DNA from: Spongilla lacustris
Lineage: Eukaryota; Porifera; Demospongiae; Spongillida; Spongillidae
Length of the DNA stretch: 64,000 nucleotides
Assembly: GCA_949361645.1 (NCBI GenBank)
Contig: OX442416.1
Span: 16,930,993-16,994,992 of the forward strand
Direction: 5' to 3'
The notes under the pieces are model-generated. The model was not told the DNA's origin. It saw nothing but the letters and a program-made list of their open reading frames with translations, and ran no database searches. The position numbers were made by a program, and so were the translations under genes. Each line of letters begins with the position of its first letter. Position 1 is the first letter of the stretch. Positions 11,562 through 25,300 of this stretch are shown piece after piece.

Positions 11562-14500
11562 ATGGCCTCTACAAGCGACTCTAAGAAACCCACAAGGTAA
11601 ACTTATGTGCATGTGTTCTTAGATGCTATGATCATGCATGCACTTAAATGTTATGATTATCCTGGGTGTGCTCACATGGTGTATCTCAACGTACTGGATG
11701 GTGTGTAGATGTGCAAGTACCCCTGTTTTTTAGAATAATCATTATGAGCACATCATAAATAAATATATATATATATATATATATATATTTTTTACAAAAG
11801 TAAAAATAAATATAAATACAGGATAATCATAAAATACAAAGGAATAAATACCATACTCAGGCACATGCACGCACATACGTATTCTATTTATAAGCTGATG
11901 TGGGTAGTCCAGCGACTCCAGCCTTATCATCCATGTGCACTGCATTTCTCCATTTCACTCTGCTACCTCTTATGCACAGATTTCTTAGTGTAACAAATGC
12001 CAACGTTGACATTACCCATCCAGTCATATTTTGCCTACAATATAGGACAAACTTGTGACTCATCTCCTTCTCCATTTGCCCCTATATGATCTATTGTTTC
12101 CTCCCCAAAAAGGAAAGGGTGTCAGTATGACCAGATAGTATAAATGAAGGAGATGCATGGGTCATGTGGGGAATATGGAAGACGATGTACAATAAGTAAT
12201 TCATAAGAACTCGGTACATGTATGTGCAAAGTGATGCAACAATGTTTTGAATCAATCTTGCTAGAATGACTTAAGCTGCGTTAAATAGCTTTAATCTTTA
12301 CATGATCACACGTTACCCCGGGGGAACGTTCGTTCCCCAGGGGTAACGCACTTTTGATAGCTTGCAACTTTCGTTCGACAATAAGTAATAGATCGATTAG
12401 CTGGCACGTGATAAACACAACTCAGCCCTTTGTCCGCCTGACCTCATTTTTGATTTTCGATGTTGGGTTCGTTGCTGCTTGTCGCTGTTATTACACTATT
12501 CTCGATGGCGAAGGGTTTGAGCATCGGTGTTCGGGTGAAGACAAGAGCAACGAAAATACTCGGTGCAAGACGGGCCACACAGGAGTTTGGCAAACAGGCT
12601 TCAAAGGTTTAAATGCGCGGTGAAATAGTACGGAAGGAAGGAGCAGGCCCCGCTACAAAGTGGTTAGTAAAATGGGACAAGCCACTGTGTGAAAGTGCAT
12701 GGAACGCGCGCAGCCTCACTCGCGAGGACGATAACGAAGCTGATGAAAAAGTTATAAACGTCCAGCCTGGAATTTTTAGGCTGGTTTTTAACAAAAACAC
12801 ATCCAAATAGCCATCCTGGAATTGAACGTCCAGGGTGGGAATAGTATAAAATCTACCCTGCAGGCTGCTTCTGTCGAACAAAACACTATTCCCACCCTGG
12901 ATGCTCATTCCCAGGATGGTTTTTACGCGATTTGCTGCAATCCAGATTGGTTTTGTTAAAAACCAGCCTAAAAATCCAGGCTGGACGTTAATAGCTTTTC
13001 CCTGTGCTAGTAATGATGAATCTTCAGACTCAGATGAGGCTCCAGATGTGGTTGCACATGTCACTCCAGCTTTTTGTTGATGGGATAGTCTGGATACCAT
13101 CAACAACGGGCACTACTACTGTGACATGTAGTTGGCCAACAGATGGCTATATTGTCACTGTCTGTGGTATGCAGTCAGAAAGGGGATCCCAATGTATGGA
13201 CTGGCATCAGGAACATGGAGTTCCACACTCTGAATAACAAACCTTCAATTGTAATCATAATTTTGTTCTAATGTGTTCGTTTTGTCATTTTTGAAAAACT
13301 TGATTTTCGGGGGCCAACAGTTACGTTCCCCCTGGGGAACGAATACTTGCGCAGATAAAGATTAAATATCTTAACGTACGTGGTGGATGTTGCACTAAGG
13401 ATACTATGACTTTGAGTATATATATTACCGTAAGAAAATTAAACGAAGCATAAAATAAGCGGACTGTATGAAGCGGTTAGAAGAGGTTATAAGTTTGTTG
13501 CAACAAAAACTGCAGCAAATTCAACAGCATGAATTCATTACTGAATCATCCAGTGCCCGGGCAAAAGAAGGGAAAGAATGATATTGTGTCTACACGATAA
13601 AAAACTCACATCATCGTCACCATCCTTTGTCAACTAACCTTCATGTAATCTGTATACACTTATTAGGATGTTTAGTTTCATCATGCAATTACAATCATAA
13701 TACAATGTACATGTAGAGGAATTTATAGAACAGTATAATATTTGACAATTCTTCAAGTCTTCATTCATCTGGGCATGTAGTTATGTGCTACTTGTACCAG
13801 CATTACATTTCAATTACTGTGTGTCTATAAACAATTAACTTTAAAAAAATATATCATGCAGTACCATGAGTTCCATAGGATTTTGTTTAACTTTTGTGAC
13901 ATATTAGTCAGTTATTTCAACATGTCATGTAATCATGTACACACAATGTACATCCTATAACTAAAAAAGTCATGTGTACACAAAACTTTACATGTAGGAG
14001 TTTAAGCATAACGTTTTGTGAAAATATGAAGCAGCCAATAAATTAATGCCTACAATTAAGAAAATGTACAAGAGGCCATCTTCTATATGTGTGTATGACC
14101 CAACTTCCCTGTGATCCATCTTGCCTATGTGTATCAACTTGCTCGTATCACCTATCTCTTTCCTTCATGATTGCTTCCCCACAATTAGTTCAAACGAGGA
14201 GGGAGACAAAGGGAAGGCCTCTGGAGGGGAAAAGGGATGTAAGTGTAGTTGAATTGATACCTCTTAGTGAGGGTCATGCATCATGTAGAGTGTATGATGA
14301 ATTGTGTTAACTATTCATTTAAAAAGACCTCATGGCCAGTTATATAAGAGCTTAGTGCACTGTTGTTTATTATTTCTTATTCTGAATTAATATGCCTAGC
14401 AGTGAGAGTTGATTTTTATGTTGAGTTTCTGCAAGAATTACATGTATCATGGTGACTGGCTATTTATGCATCAGGAGTAGTGCATCACATATATACCTTC

Positions 14501-17070
14501 ATTTCCAAAATGTACTATTGACTAATGCACTATCGATATCCTGTCTGCCTGTAATGTCCTTTATTTTGTCTTGCAGTTCCCAAATCACCATCACAACCCG
14601 ATCCAATACCAGAACGTAAGTGGGATGTATAAGCACTTGCCCGTTGAAGTTAATATTTATGATATGGCATGTTGTGGATGATATGTCGTGGTCTTAAACT
14701 CAGAGCTTTCCTGTTAAAGAGCCATGCTCTTTGGCTTGGTCACATCTGTTGAATTAGAACCGTTTAGCCCCTGTTGTATCTTTCAAACGGTATGCATGGT
14801 GATTGTGTTTAGCCATGCATGACCCTGCAGGCCACAGTAACGTGTGCGACGTCATGTCGTATTCACTGCTATGATAGGATATTGCACCTGCTTTTGTTGT
14901 TTCACGGCATTTCATAACCAGATAACAATTGTACATATTTAGTTTGGAATTAAAATGCTACAATTTGAAACTAATTCCTGACGCGAGTTAAACGCGATGA
15001 ACGGAAGAAAATTTACATGGGCAGAATATCGGTCGTTACATTAATTGTTAAATAAAGCGCACGTTGTGCATGTATGTGAATATCGAATTATATGCATGCG
15101 AGCCGGTGAATCGGATACAAATGCCGTTGAAAATTAATTGTGGCTGTAGTTCGGAATAGTCGCTTCCTCAGCCTGACAGTACTGATAAAACATTTATTAT
15201 CGCAACGTCGGGACGTTTTTATGAAGGCACATGTATTTAGCGTCAGTACGATAATTATTAACGCAACTGGCGAAGGAGAAAGGACCATAAGTCCCTGAAC
15301 AACGCTTCGCTCATTGTCCTTCCTATATCGCGCATCAAATACCCAAGGCAGAAAGTGACTCCCGACCCCCAGTTGGAAGACATACGAAAACATCCGATTC
15401 GGAACTTTTTGTCTTTGAGTGCATATACGTTCATCCGCTCATTTGATCGTTCGCTGTACATCCTCCATCACCATCGCAGTTACTAATAACTTCATGCAAA
15501 TATGCATGCATACCTTAAATTAGTCTCGTACCCAGACGTATAAATGGTATATAACCATTTATACGTCTGGGTACGAGACTAACCTTAAATCTGATTGGTG
15601 GCCGTGCCCCAAAATAGATAGAATTGAATACAAGAAAGGGATTGCATGATATATGTACAGATTGAAATGGTGTGTGTGCAAGTGAAGTTGCGCATAACCA
15701 TCAAAGTTTGTCTACCCTATGGTCAGGCCTGTTGGCTACCACGCAAGCCGTCGACCCATGCTCCAAACCTTGAGTACAGTGGAAATCTTTACAGATATTA
15801 AATTTCTTAAAGTATACGCAACGCTTTGTTATCATTTTAAAACGCTAGCTCAAAAACCACGCCCACGACCCATTTTACTTACATCCAGAGACAAAATGTG
15901 CTGAAATTGAAAAACTGGTCAGTAGAAGTTTGGTTGGGTGAGGTAAAATGTCAAAAATGTTTACTCTCCTGCCTTCACTGTATTTGAGAGTTCAGTGGAG
16001 ATGTGATATCATGCCTCAATACAATGTAGTTAGCATATCTCAGATATGAAATGAATATGACCATTTTGAAGAAATATAATTTTATGTGTTTTCTTATTAG
16101 GTAGACCAGAGTAGACCCCATAAAAAATAAGAAACGCATTATGCTTTACATACTACTGCATTGTGAAAAGTAATAGGTTTTGTAATTTATGCATAGATCT
16201 GCAACCAAGCAGATACAAATAATGTAAGTTATTCCTTACACGTGCATCAAACTTGTTTCAAGTCTACAACATTGATCCAACATTTTATCCTTAAAACAGT
16301 TAACAATTCTTTCTATAAATAAATATCACGATATCATCAGTCCAGCAATTAAAAAAACTACAATTTTAATTGTGCTGTGGTTGTGCATGGTACAAGCATT
16401 ATTAGTATCAATTATATAGCCAAAATCATAGCAATGTTTGGTTAGGAAGTGATAGGTGAGAATAAACCCTTCTATATATGACCTCCAGTATAATATGTTT
16501 CTTCAGTATTAGTCTAGCATTATCAATCCAAAATCTAACTAGCTCCATTTGTTCAGACAAATATACACTATTTTAGTTAGCAGCTGAGAGCTGCAGTAGT
16601 TGTAATAAAATCAATATCCTTTGTGCAATCGTGCAATTCAACATTATAAGTGTTACAACACACTTGATGGCTAGGGCCTACAGCCCATGTGTTCAATAAC
16701 TATGCTGTTAAGTTGTATTCAAGGTGTTCATCGATCTGAATGTGTTCTTTTATGTACATGTTTTGTGCACCTATTTGGGAAAGAACAAAGTCTTAAATGG
16801 AGTTTAATTGATACCTCTTATTGATTGCTGGGGTCATGCATAATCTTGACTGTTTTTAGGCATTTATTTAGAATGGCCTGATGGGCTGTAGAGCTTCGAG
16901 CGTAGAGTTTGTTTACTTGTATGTACTAAGAATGTACGTGTTATCAAGAAGCCTGATAGTGTTTGTTATGTTCAAGATCTTTCATGTAGGCTCATGAAGC
17001 TGTGTGCATTCTGTTACTAATCTAAAAAGCAATTTTGTTTATTAATCTTGATGCCTGACAGCTACATACC

Positions 17071-17144
<74 letters not shown>

Positions 17145-18750
17145 TGTGTGTAAGATGCTGTGACTTCTGTTCAATGTGTTCAAGACACTTCTGTTAGAAT
17201 ATGATATTTGATGTCATATATTGATAGTATGGTAACATCCCCTAGGATAATAGTCAGGGAATTATTTACCTTTTTTAAATTGCATAGCAATTTTGCTCCG
17301 CAAAATCGAAATTGATTAGCAACTTGGTTCAGTTGCATCGCAATTTGTTCCCGCCGAGATGTGTGATGATTCTTCATATGAATACACAGCAGAGCTATCC
17401 CACGGACACGCCTGCGTGCGTTTGGATCGCTTTCAGGCGAACGAGTCAAACGACTACTTCCCCCACTCCCCCGTCACCATCACATTTAAAAGTTTTAATA
17501 TTTGTAGATTTTGTCCACCCGTATTGGCACTGTCGCGTAGGCGTTCTGGCATATTCATGTGCAGTACGTACATGTACCACGTACATTTGCGCGTAAACGT
17601 ACATTTTAATTAGTAATGATTTGATAACTTGATAATTCTATTAATATAAAATTCGACACCCTCCTTCCCGAAGCCGGCTGTGTATGCTGTGTGCTCCGCT
17701 CATGTCATTCGTACGCGTACGCAATCGTTAATCGTCACATTAAATGAGTTGTCGCGATCGCGATGTCACGTGAGTGTGGCTGATGCTACGTGGCGCCAGC
17801 TTTCTGATTGGAATTCTTTTGTATCATAAATGCACTCTCTTCGCGTAGCATTTACACTGAGCAACGTGCCTGCAAACACGAATAGATTGCATCGCAGTTT
17901 TTGAAGTTGTTTCGCATCTAATACAAACTGCTTCGCAAAATGCGATGCGAATCCGGTTAAATTATTCCCTGATAGTGCATGTATTATCATATAGCTGGCT
18001 TTACAAATTTGGCATATAGCTACTGCACTTATTGATATCCTGTCTGCCTATTAACAGCTGGCTCATCAAATCTTTTTTGGTCAACAGAAAAACGTGAGTG
18101 TGACATATTATAAGTACTTGTTCTTTTGAAGTTCTTTTTGATATGGCATGTTGTGTTGGTTTGTGGGCAATAAGTCTTTATTCTTGTCTTGCATTGCTAT
18201 GACTATTGAAGTTTTGTTTTAACTTAATTATAGCAATTAATCTTTTGTGGGTTAATCTAAAATAAGCTTTACAAATTGAAATGTGCATGTTTACAGCCTT
18301 ATGGTTTCTGTAAAAGTATGGCACAACAGTTTTAACCTACAATGTATATATCGAACTTGTGTAAAATATTCCCAACAGTGTTTTATCACATACTTGTATT
18401 TCCAAATTGCAATGTAGCTAATATATTCTGTCTGCCTATTATATATGTTCTTTGTTTTATATTACAGTTGGCACCCCACACAATTCCCCACCACCATATT
18501 ATAAGCGCTTGTCATTTCGTTATTGCACCTTAATTAATTTGATATACAATGAGCTTCAAGTTGCAAGGGGAAAGAATTTATAACTACTCTCCAAGTTTTA
18601 TATTAGTAGTGCACGATTGTGTTATCACACACCTTTACCATGCATTATGCCATATAGCTACTGCACTTATTGATATACATTGTATCCTGTCTGCCTATTA
18701 ATGTTCTTTATCTTATATTACAGCTGAACTACCACGTTATAACCCAGAAG
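11562..18750 (+). CDS. Predicted mini-exon gene, segment A copy
   Basis: A start exon at 11562-11596 (ATG in a good context, MASTSDSKKPT, donor GTAAAC) ends in phase 2. It matches the start exon of segment B. An acidic/glycine exon follows at 14189-14238 (SNEEGDKGKASGGEKG, donor GTAAGT), entering in phase 2 and leaving in phase 1. Short phase 1-1 exons follow: 14577-14615 (39 nt, PKSPSQPDPIPE), 18058-18093 (36 nt, GSSNLFWSTEK) and 18724-18750 (27 nt, ELPRYNPE). A fourth relative begins at 18468 but has lost its donor. The flanking introns of these exons are themselves copies of one another (shared ATATCCTGTCTGCCT before and ATAAG-ACTTG after). The peptide is low-complexity and polar with no known domain. 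No terminal exon was found, so the copy may be decayed. Function is unknown. Confidence 0.42.
11763..11788. repeat. (TA)n microsatellite
   Basis: Thirteen or so TA units in an intron of the segment A gene, followed by a T run. Confidence 0.95.
12329..13346 (+). mobile_element. Putative decayed DNA transposon with foldback inside
   Basis: The left side carries a palindromic GTTACCCC-GGGGGAACG / CGTTCCCC-AGGGGTAAC at 12313-12351. The right side carries CGTTCCCCCTGGGGAACG near 13325-13343, so TTCGTTCCCCAGGGG occurs in inverted orientation at both ends. Between them, 12540-12740 reads as protein-like sequence (KWLVKWDKPLCESAW) with one stop, and 13010-13060 reads as an acidic stretch (SNDESSDSDEAPD). 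This resembles the N-terminal region of a transposase, but the catalytic part is absent. No target duplication could be fixed. Confidence 0.35.
12738..13006. mobile_element. Foldback (long inverted repeat) element
   Basis: Two arms of about 125 bp are near-perfect reverse complements. The left arm begins AACGTCCAGCCTGG near 12748, and the right arm ends CCAGGCTGGACGTT near 12990. Inner blocks also match (ATCCTGG...CCAGGGTGGGAATAGT against ACTATTCCCACCCTGG). A loop of about 30 bases contains CTGCAGGCTGC. It splits the protein-like sequence described for 12329-13346, so it is younger than that element. Confidence 0.75.
13468..13581 (+). CDS. Small ORF, 37 residues, possible exon
   Basis: ATG to TGA, encoding a Leu/Gln-rich segment (VISLLQQKLQQIQQHEF) of the kind that forms a short coiled coil. 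It is not recognised and has no splice or promoter evidence. It could be a terminal exon of the decayed element just upstream or chance. Confidence 0.2.
   Translation: MKRLEEVISLLQQKLQQIQQHEFITESSSARAKEGKE
15521..15581. mobile_element. 61-bp palindromic mini-element with 9-bp target duplication
   Basis: Arms of about 28 bp (TAGTCTCGTACCCAGACG at each end, inverted) are perfect complements around a short AT core. The direct repeat ACCTTAAAT flanks it at 15512-15520 and 15582-15590. A 9-bp duplication is typical of MuDR/Mutator-like transposons (8-9 bp in Merlin). The element consists of nothing but its terminal inverted repeats. Confidence 0.85.
17077..17150. repeat. (GT)n microsatellite
   Basis: About 35 GT units with one TATG interruption near 17139. 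It lies in segment A between copies of the mini-exon intron unit. Confidence 0.96.
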
Positions 18751-19137
18751 GTGCGACATTTATTATAAGCACTTGCCCTTTGAAGTTCTTATTGATATGG
18801 CCTGCTGTGTTTGTTTGGAGGCAATATGTGGAATTTGTCAGGTTTAGTCTGCATTCATATATCTTGCATTGCTATACCCAGCTTTTTGTTTTAAGTTAAA
18901 TTATTTTTTGGGGGGTAATTTCATATAAATATGCTTAGATTGCAAAACTGGTCAGGGCATTTTGGTTAGCTGCAATTGAAACAGGAATAAAACACTTACA
19001 TGAGTCTAAAATAGAAATGTGCCAGGAGCAGCCCATCCATTTAAAAAGGCTCCTGATATATCAGACTAAATGCAAGAGAATTCCTTGCACTAGCAGTTTC
19101 CAGAGACGTAATTCATAACTTATTTTATATTTATTTG

Positions 19138-19960
19138 GGACCGTTCACGAGAAAAGGGACCTAGCGCATATTATAAAAAAAAATGTTATAAATATGGCAT
19201 TACGTTTGAATTGCTATAACTTTCGAACGGTTAAAGCTATCAACTTCCTATTTTCGGCGCTTCATACTACACCATTTATCTATAGTAAAATACATTTTGA
19301 GGTCTTGAACATGCTCCATGCCAGTATAGCAACATCCGATACCCCAAGGGGTTCAAACTCGCCCTAACTTTCGGCAGGAATACTCAAATCGCTCCAAATT
19401 CGGTTTGTAGATAAAGAGGTCCCTTAGCTATTGAATTGTTCTGTTCGTTAATTTTTATGACATCTGTTACAGAGATACAGTTGAACAAACTAATCGCACG
19501 TTTTCGCGCTCGATTCCCGCGAATGGTTTGAGCAATGGCGTCCCGCTCAATGTATGGGGAGGCGGTGGTTATATCATTGGCGCGAATAGAGCGGGAAAAA
19601 GTGCACGTAGTTTGTTCAACTGTATCTCCGTAACGGATGACATAAAAATTAACGAACAGAACAATCCAATAGCTAAGGGACCTCTTTATGTACAAACCGA
19701 ATTTGGAGCGATTTGAGTATTCCTGCCGAAAGTTAGGGCAAGTTTGAACTCCTTGGAGTATCGGATGTTGCTATACTGGCATGGAGCATGTTCAAGACCC
19801 CAAAATGTACTTCACCATAGACAAATGGTGTATTATGAAGCACCGAAAATAGGAAGTTGATAGCATTAACCGTTCGAAAGTTATAGCAATTCAAGCGTAA
19901 TGCCATTTTTATAACATTTTATTATAATATGCGCTAGGTCCCTTTTCTCCTGAACGATCC
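19138..19960. mobile_element. 823-bp foldback element with 5-bp target duplication
   Basis: Two arms of about 380 bp are near reverse complements: the left begins GGACCGTTCACGAGAAAAGG and the right ends with its complement. The duplicated target is ATTTG at 19133-19137 and 19961-19965. The corresponding place in segment B (near 45695) has a single ATTTG and no insert, so the insertion followed the segment duplication. Short frames inside are mirror products of the arms. No transposase is encoded. Confidence 0.85.
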
Positions 19961-20875
19961 ATTTGTATATGTATTGTGATATTCAAAAACCATGAGGCAA
20001 GCTTTGTAACAAAAACATTGAACACAATTCACAGCATAGTACACACAAATACAAGATGTAGCTGTCAGGCATCATGATATAAACTAAATTGCTTTTAAAA
20101 CTTGCAACAGAAAGCACACAACTCTTAGAGAGGCAAGATGCAAGTTTAATTTTTGAGAACATGCATGAAGTAAAACATGTATATATTACCACAGTACGCA
20201 TTCATAACTGGAAGTGAAAGAGCTGTATGCTTATATTTTCTACTATACAATTAAGAAGGGAGGTGGGGCATGGGGTTTGCATTCAGGAAGCAACTGCTAG
20301 AAAGTGTGCAGCATCTCAGTAGAAGATGTATGTGCATGTTTGCAACTTTTTAAAAGTCTTTTTGCAAATGTAGGTGATATGACTTCATTTTTTCTATTTA
20401 GCAGTATTATTCAAAATACAAATTTTGTGTAGATTAATGTGTGTTATTATCCAAGTTATTATTTAAAATTCAAACTGACACAAAGGAATTAACTTGTGTA
20501 TATCATGGACATAAATTGAGACAGGAAAGTGGTTACCTGCTGCTGATAGAAATTATATTTCAAGAGTAATTAGATACATGTAAATGCATCATGCAGTTGC
20601 ACTTGGAAGGGGGGAAACATTAAGATTGTACTCTTTCCATGCAACCTGAGAGGCTGGATAGAACAAAGCTACAATTGCCATGAAAAGCTCACTGCATAAA
20701 TAAATGTTCTGTGTACTAGCTGAATACCGGTACATGTACATTTACTTTATCTCAATATAACAATTTCAATTATATCATAGCATACTGACAATATACTTGG
20801 CTTGAGTATTTCCTTATTTTAATCAAAGTTGGGGAGCAAGAAAATGAGCAACAAGGAAGTGAAAAGCAAGAAACA

Positions 20876-21140
20876 CCCGTAGGAAAAAATCGGCGTTGCA
20901 ACGCGCCATAATGCGTTGTGACGCGCTTAAGACGTTGACGCTTAAACGCGGTTGCGAATGAGGTGCGATACACACAGCGCGATTAATCGCGCTTACTTGC
21001 GATACAACGCGGTATTATGGCCGAATTTGACGCGTTTGGCGCTCAAACGCGCTAAATCGCGGCATTTGCCCAGCGCGGGTAATGGCGATATATGATGATT
21101 ATTAATCGCGATATACCGCGTTGGTCTATAAAGTGCATGA
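20876..21140. repeat. CGCG-rich transposon-like terminus
   Basis: It begins CCCGTAGGAAAA and continues with many CGCGATTAATCGCG-like and AACGCG motifs. The same 12-bp end occurs in reverse orientation at 30699-30710, again next to TTAATCGCG motifs (about 30590-30710). The two could be ends of one composite element of about 9.8 kb or of two related elements; the flanks show at most a 2-bp duplication (CA). Confidence 0.45.
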
Positions 21141-22300
21141 CGTAATGCGAACTAGGTATTTATACACTTGCATATAAAATTTGTTGCGTAACATAAATCT
21201 CATTCATCATTTCAAAGGCACTACAAACAACAACAAAAGAGTCTGCAGCTGTGGAACTATTGGATTTCAAGGCCGCTGTACTGTTCCTGCACTTGCTATT
21301 CGTATTGAATTTTCTTCCACCTTTCCTCCTCAGCAGCATTATAGCTTCAGGGTATTTGTAAATGAGCTGCACTATAAAAATAAATTTCAGTTCGTCATAC
21401 AAATCCAATTCATCATTTTCTGTGTAGCTTACTTCAGATTCCTCTGATGCATACAGGATTCATTTAGCGTACTTCGGTCTTCCATTGAGCACTATGAGCA
21501 GAGCAGTAAGGATTGCTGGTGTATCAGACAATGACTCACCATAGGAAATTCTTTTCAGGGGAGCTGTACTGTTGATGCAGATCTGAGCTGTGTATACTGA
21601 TCTATTCAATAGCCAGTATATGCACATCATAACACACCTACATGCTGATCACCAGCCCTATATAGCAGCATGCCATTGTGGTGTGAGCTCACCCCTCCAG
21701 AGCTCAGCTAGCTGGTCGTTGTTGATAACTTGTACTTGTTTTTTATATCTCCTACGCAATCAAAAGCCAGATACATAATCAGCTCTTACGTACCTCTCTG
21801 TCACTCTGCTTAGCCTCGTTCAGCCTTGATTGTTTTGTTTTTTTCCCAGCTTTTGATGTGACTGCTTCCATTTCTTTGTTGTAATCTAAATAGAGAATAT
21901 TTACACAACCTTAAGCTCTTCCTCATCCGACCGAATGGGCAGAATGGGCAATGGCCGAGGTGGTTCTGCTGTGTATAATGAGATAATGTTTCGAATATCG
22001 TCAAGCGCTATACTGTACCGTTTATGTTCCTTCTGGTTTCTCTGATATTCTTTCGCCTCTTCTGTGTTTCATCTTCTTCGCCGCCGGAGTCATAATCTCT
22101 TCCATAGCGCTAGCAGCGATCGATGATTGCTTTCATCTCGTCGAGCGATCCTGATCATCACAACATACAAACACATATGTTTCTCACAAACCTATGTATA
22201 CGATGTCTTCATATATACCTCTTCATCATTAGTCCATCTTACGGTGCAAGGCTGCTGCTCTTTCCTGTCCTTAAAGTCATGGAGTACTAAGCTAGTTTAA
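21141..22300. other. No recognisable gene
   Basis: Only short open frames on both strands, none with a recognisable domain or convincing splice signals. It lies between the CGCG-rich terminus and the TTAA-flanked element. Confidence 0.35.
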
Positions 22301-25300
22301 CCGATTATACGCGGAAGACTCAAATTTGAGTCCAATAATTATTACGCGTAAAACGCGGTAGACTCAAATTTGAGTCCAGCTGTATACACTACGGTACATG
22401 GAGCGCCGTCCACAGTCGGTGGTTCGTTCGGTTCTGAAACTTGCAAAGCGGTAATCACCAGTCCCTATACTGTTCATTTTATTATCGAACGAGTGGGCTT
22501 GCTATTGTGGGTTTCTTGCTACACTGTGGACAAAGTAAACAATGAAGCAATGAATAACATTCCAATGATAATATAATTTGACAGAGGATGACAAAGCGCT
22601 CGCGCAGGATGGACTGTGAAGAGGTCTTGGAAACTTTTAGATAGGGATGACGATGTCCTGGAGAGCTTTTGTAGCGAGCCTGACGAGCTTGATGAACCTG
22701 TTGATCTGCAGAAAGGACACACAATGGCAGTCTCTGCAACGTAGTGTATGTGTTTATCTGATATGTAAGGTTATATGGCTAATTGCCAACTAAAAAAAAT
22801 GCTATGTATACTCAGTATGTGTGTGAGGGATTGTGCGTTCAAAGGGTGGTATGAACAAGGGGTATATATAGAGAGGGTGTGGGTATGTACAAGGGACGTG
22901 TGTAGAGGGTGTACAAGGGGTGTGTGAGGGAGTGTGTGTACAAGGGATGTGCGAGGGAGTGTGTGTACAAGGTGTAGTGTGTTTACAAGTGGTATGTGTA
23001 CAAGGGGTGTGTGTAAGGGAGTGTGTGTACAAGAGTATGTGAGGGTGTGTAAGGGAGTGTGTGAGGGAGTGTGTGTAGAGAGGGAGTGTGTACAAGGTGT
23101 AGTGTGTTTACAAGAGGCGTGTGGAGAGGGTGTGTGAGAGGTGTGCATAGAGGGTAGGTGTGTGAGGTGTATATTAGTAAAGTGGGTGGTGTGCATTGCA
23201 CTGTGTAGAATGGCAAGAGTGTGACAAAGTTTATGTGTGTAGATTAGATGTGTGTGATAAGGGTGTGTGTGCAGTGGGTGGATGTGTACATGCAGTGAGG
23301 GATTGCAATTGGCAGGTGGTGTGCAGTGGAGTGTGAGTATGACAAGAAGTTGGATTGATAAAGAGTGCACAATGGGTGGTGTGTACAAGGTTGTGTGAGG
23401 GAGTATACGTGTGTACAAGGGGTGTGTAGAGAGGGTGTGTGAGGGAGTGTGTACAAAGGTGTAGTGTGTTCACAAGTGGTGTGTGTGCAAGGGGTGTGTG
23501 AGGGAGTGTGCAGTGTGTGTGTGAGGTGTGTGAAAAGAGGAAGTGTGTACAAAGGTGTAGTGTGTTTACAAGTGGTGTGTAGAGAGGGTGTTTCCAAGGG
23601 GTGTGTAAGGGAGTGTGTATTGAGAGGGTGTATGAGGGAGTGTGTACAAAGGTGTGGTATTTTTACAAGTGGTGTGTATACAAGGGGTATGTGTGAGAGT
23701 GTTTCTGAGGGGGGTGTGAGGGTGTGTGTGAGGGAGTGTGTGTAGAGGGTGTATGTGTAGAGGGTGTATGTGTAGAGGGTGCATGAGGGTGTGTGTGTGA
23801 GGGAGTGTACACAAGGGTGTGTGTGTGAGGGAGTGTATAGAGGGTGCACAGCATGCCTACCCCCCACACCCCTTGTACACATCCACCCACTGCACACTCC
23901 CTTATCACACACATCTAATCTACACACATAAATCTCCTTGTCACACTCTTGGCATTCTACACAGTGCAATGCACACCACCCACCTCTATGCAAGCTCTCA
24001 CACCCTCTATACACACACCCATTGTACACACAATCCCTCACACACCACTTGTAAACACACTGTACCTTTGTACACGCTCCCTCACACACACTACACATTC
24101 CCTCACACACCCTCACACACACTATACATTCCCTCACACTACACACTCCCTCACACACCCTCTACACACACACTCCCTTACACACACCCTCAAACACCCC
24201 TCGGAAACACCCTCTCTACACACTCCCTCACGCACACTCCGTTACACACACTCCTTGTACATACACCACTTGTAAACACATTACACATTTGTACACACTC
24301 CCTCTCTACACACCCTCACATGCACAACACAATCCCTCATACACACCCCCTTGTGTGCACACTCCCTCACACACACTCACACCCTCTACACAATCCATCA
24401 CACACACGCCTTGTTCACACACCACTTGCAAACACACTATACCTTGTACACACTCCCTCACACACCCCCCTTGTACACACACATTATACCTTTGTACACA
24501 CTCCCTCGCACACTCCCTCACACACACACTCACACCCTCTACACAATCCATCACACACACCTCTTGTTCACACACCACTTGCAAACACACTATACCTTGT
24601 ACACACTCCCTCACACCCCCCCCTTGTACACACACATTACACCTTTGTACACACTCCCTCACACACCCTCACACACTAACGATTCCCACACACTACACAC
24701 TCCCTTACAAGGGGATTGCAATTGGCAGGTGGGTATGCTGTGGAGTGTGAGTATGATAAGGAGTTGGATTGATAAAGAGTGCACAATGGGTGGTGTGTAC
24801 AAGGGTGTATATGACAAGGTATGTGCATGCACATGATAGAAGAATCAATGAAGTGTGTGTGTGTGTGTGTGCAAGGGTTCCACACCTTCACATCACTATG
24901 TGTAGGTGTTGTAGTGTGCCAGAGTTCACACAGGGTGCTAACAAGTGGAATACATGCTGTGAGAGGACTGCAGGGTGGTAGATGTGTGTGCATTGGAATG
25001 GATGTATTACAGTGGGTGTGTACAAGGGGGAGGGTGTGACAAAGATGTCTAGAATGGGTGTGTCATTATGGAGTGCGTGCATTGGGTGGTGTGTGTACAA
25101 GGCAAATGGGTGACACGGGGAGTGTGAAAAGGAGTGTGTGGGCAGGTGATAGTGTGGGTGCATAGTGGTGCCACTGTATGAAGAGAGTGAGAGTACATGT
25201 AGCAGACACGTACATCAAATAGATATACTTTTATCATGCCACAAAGGTACCAAACAAACAAACAATACATGTGTAAGTTTATAGCTAAAATAGCTAACGA

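Noticed and set aside
22771..24836. Several frames of 100-300 codons rich in His, Thr and Pro or Val and Cys
   Set aside because: They follow the minisatellite on both strands, overlap one another and have no domain or splice structure.
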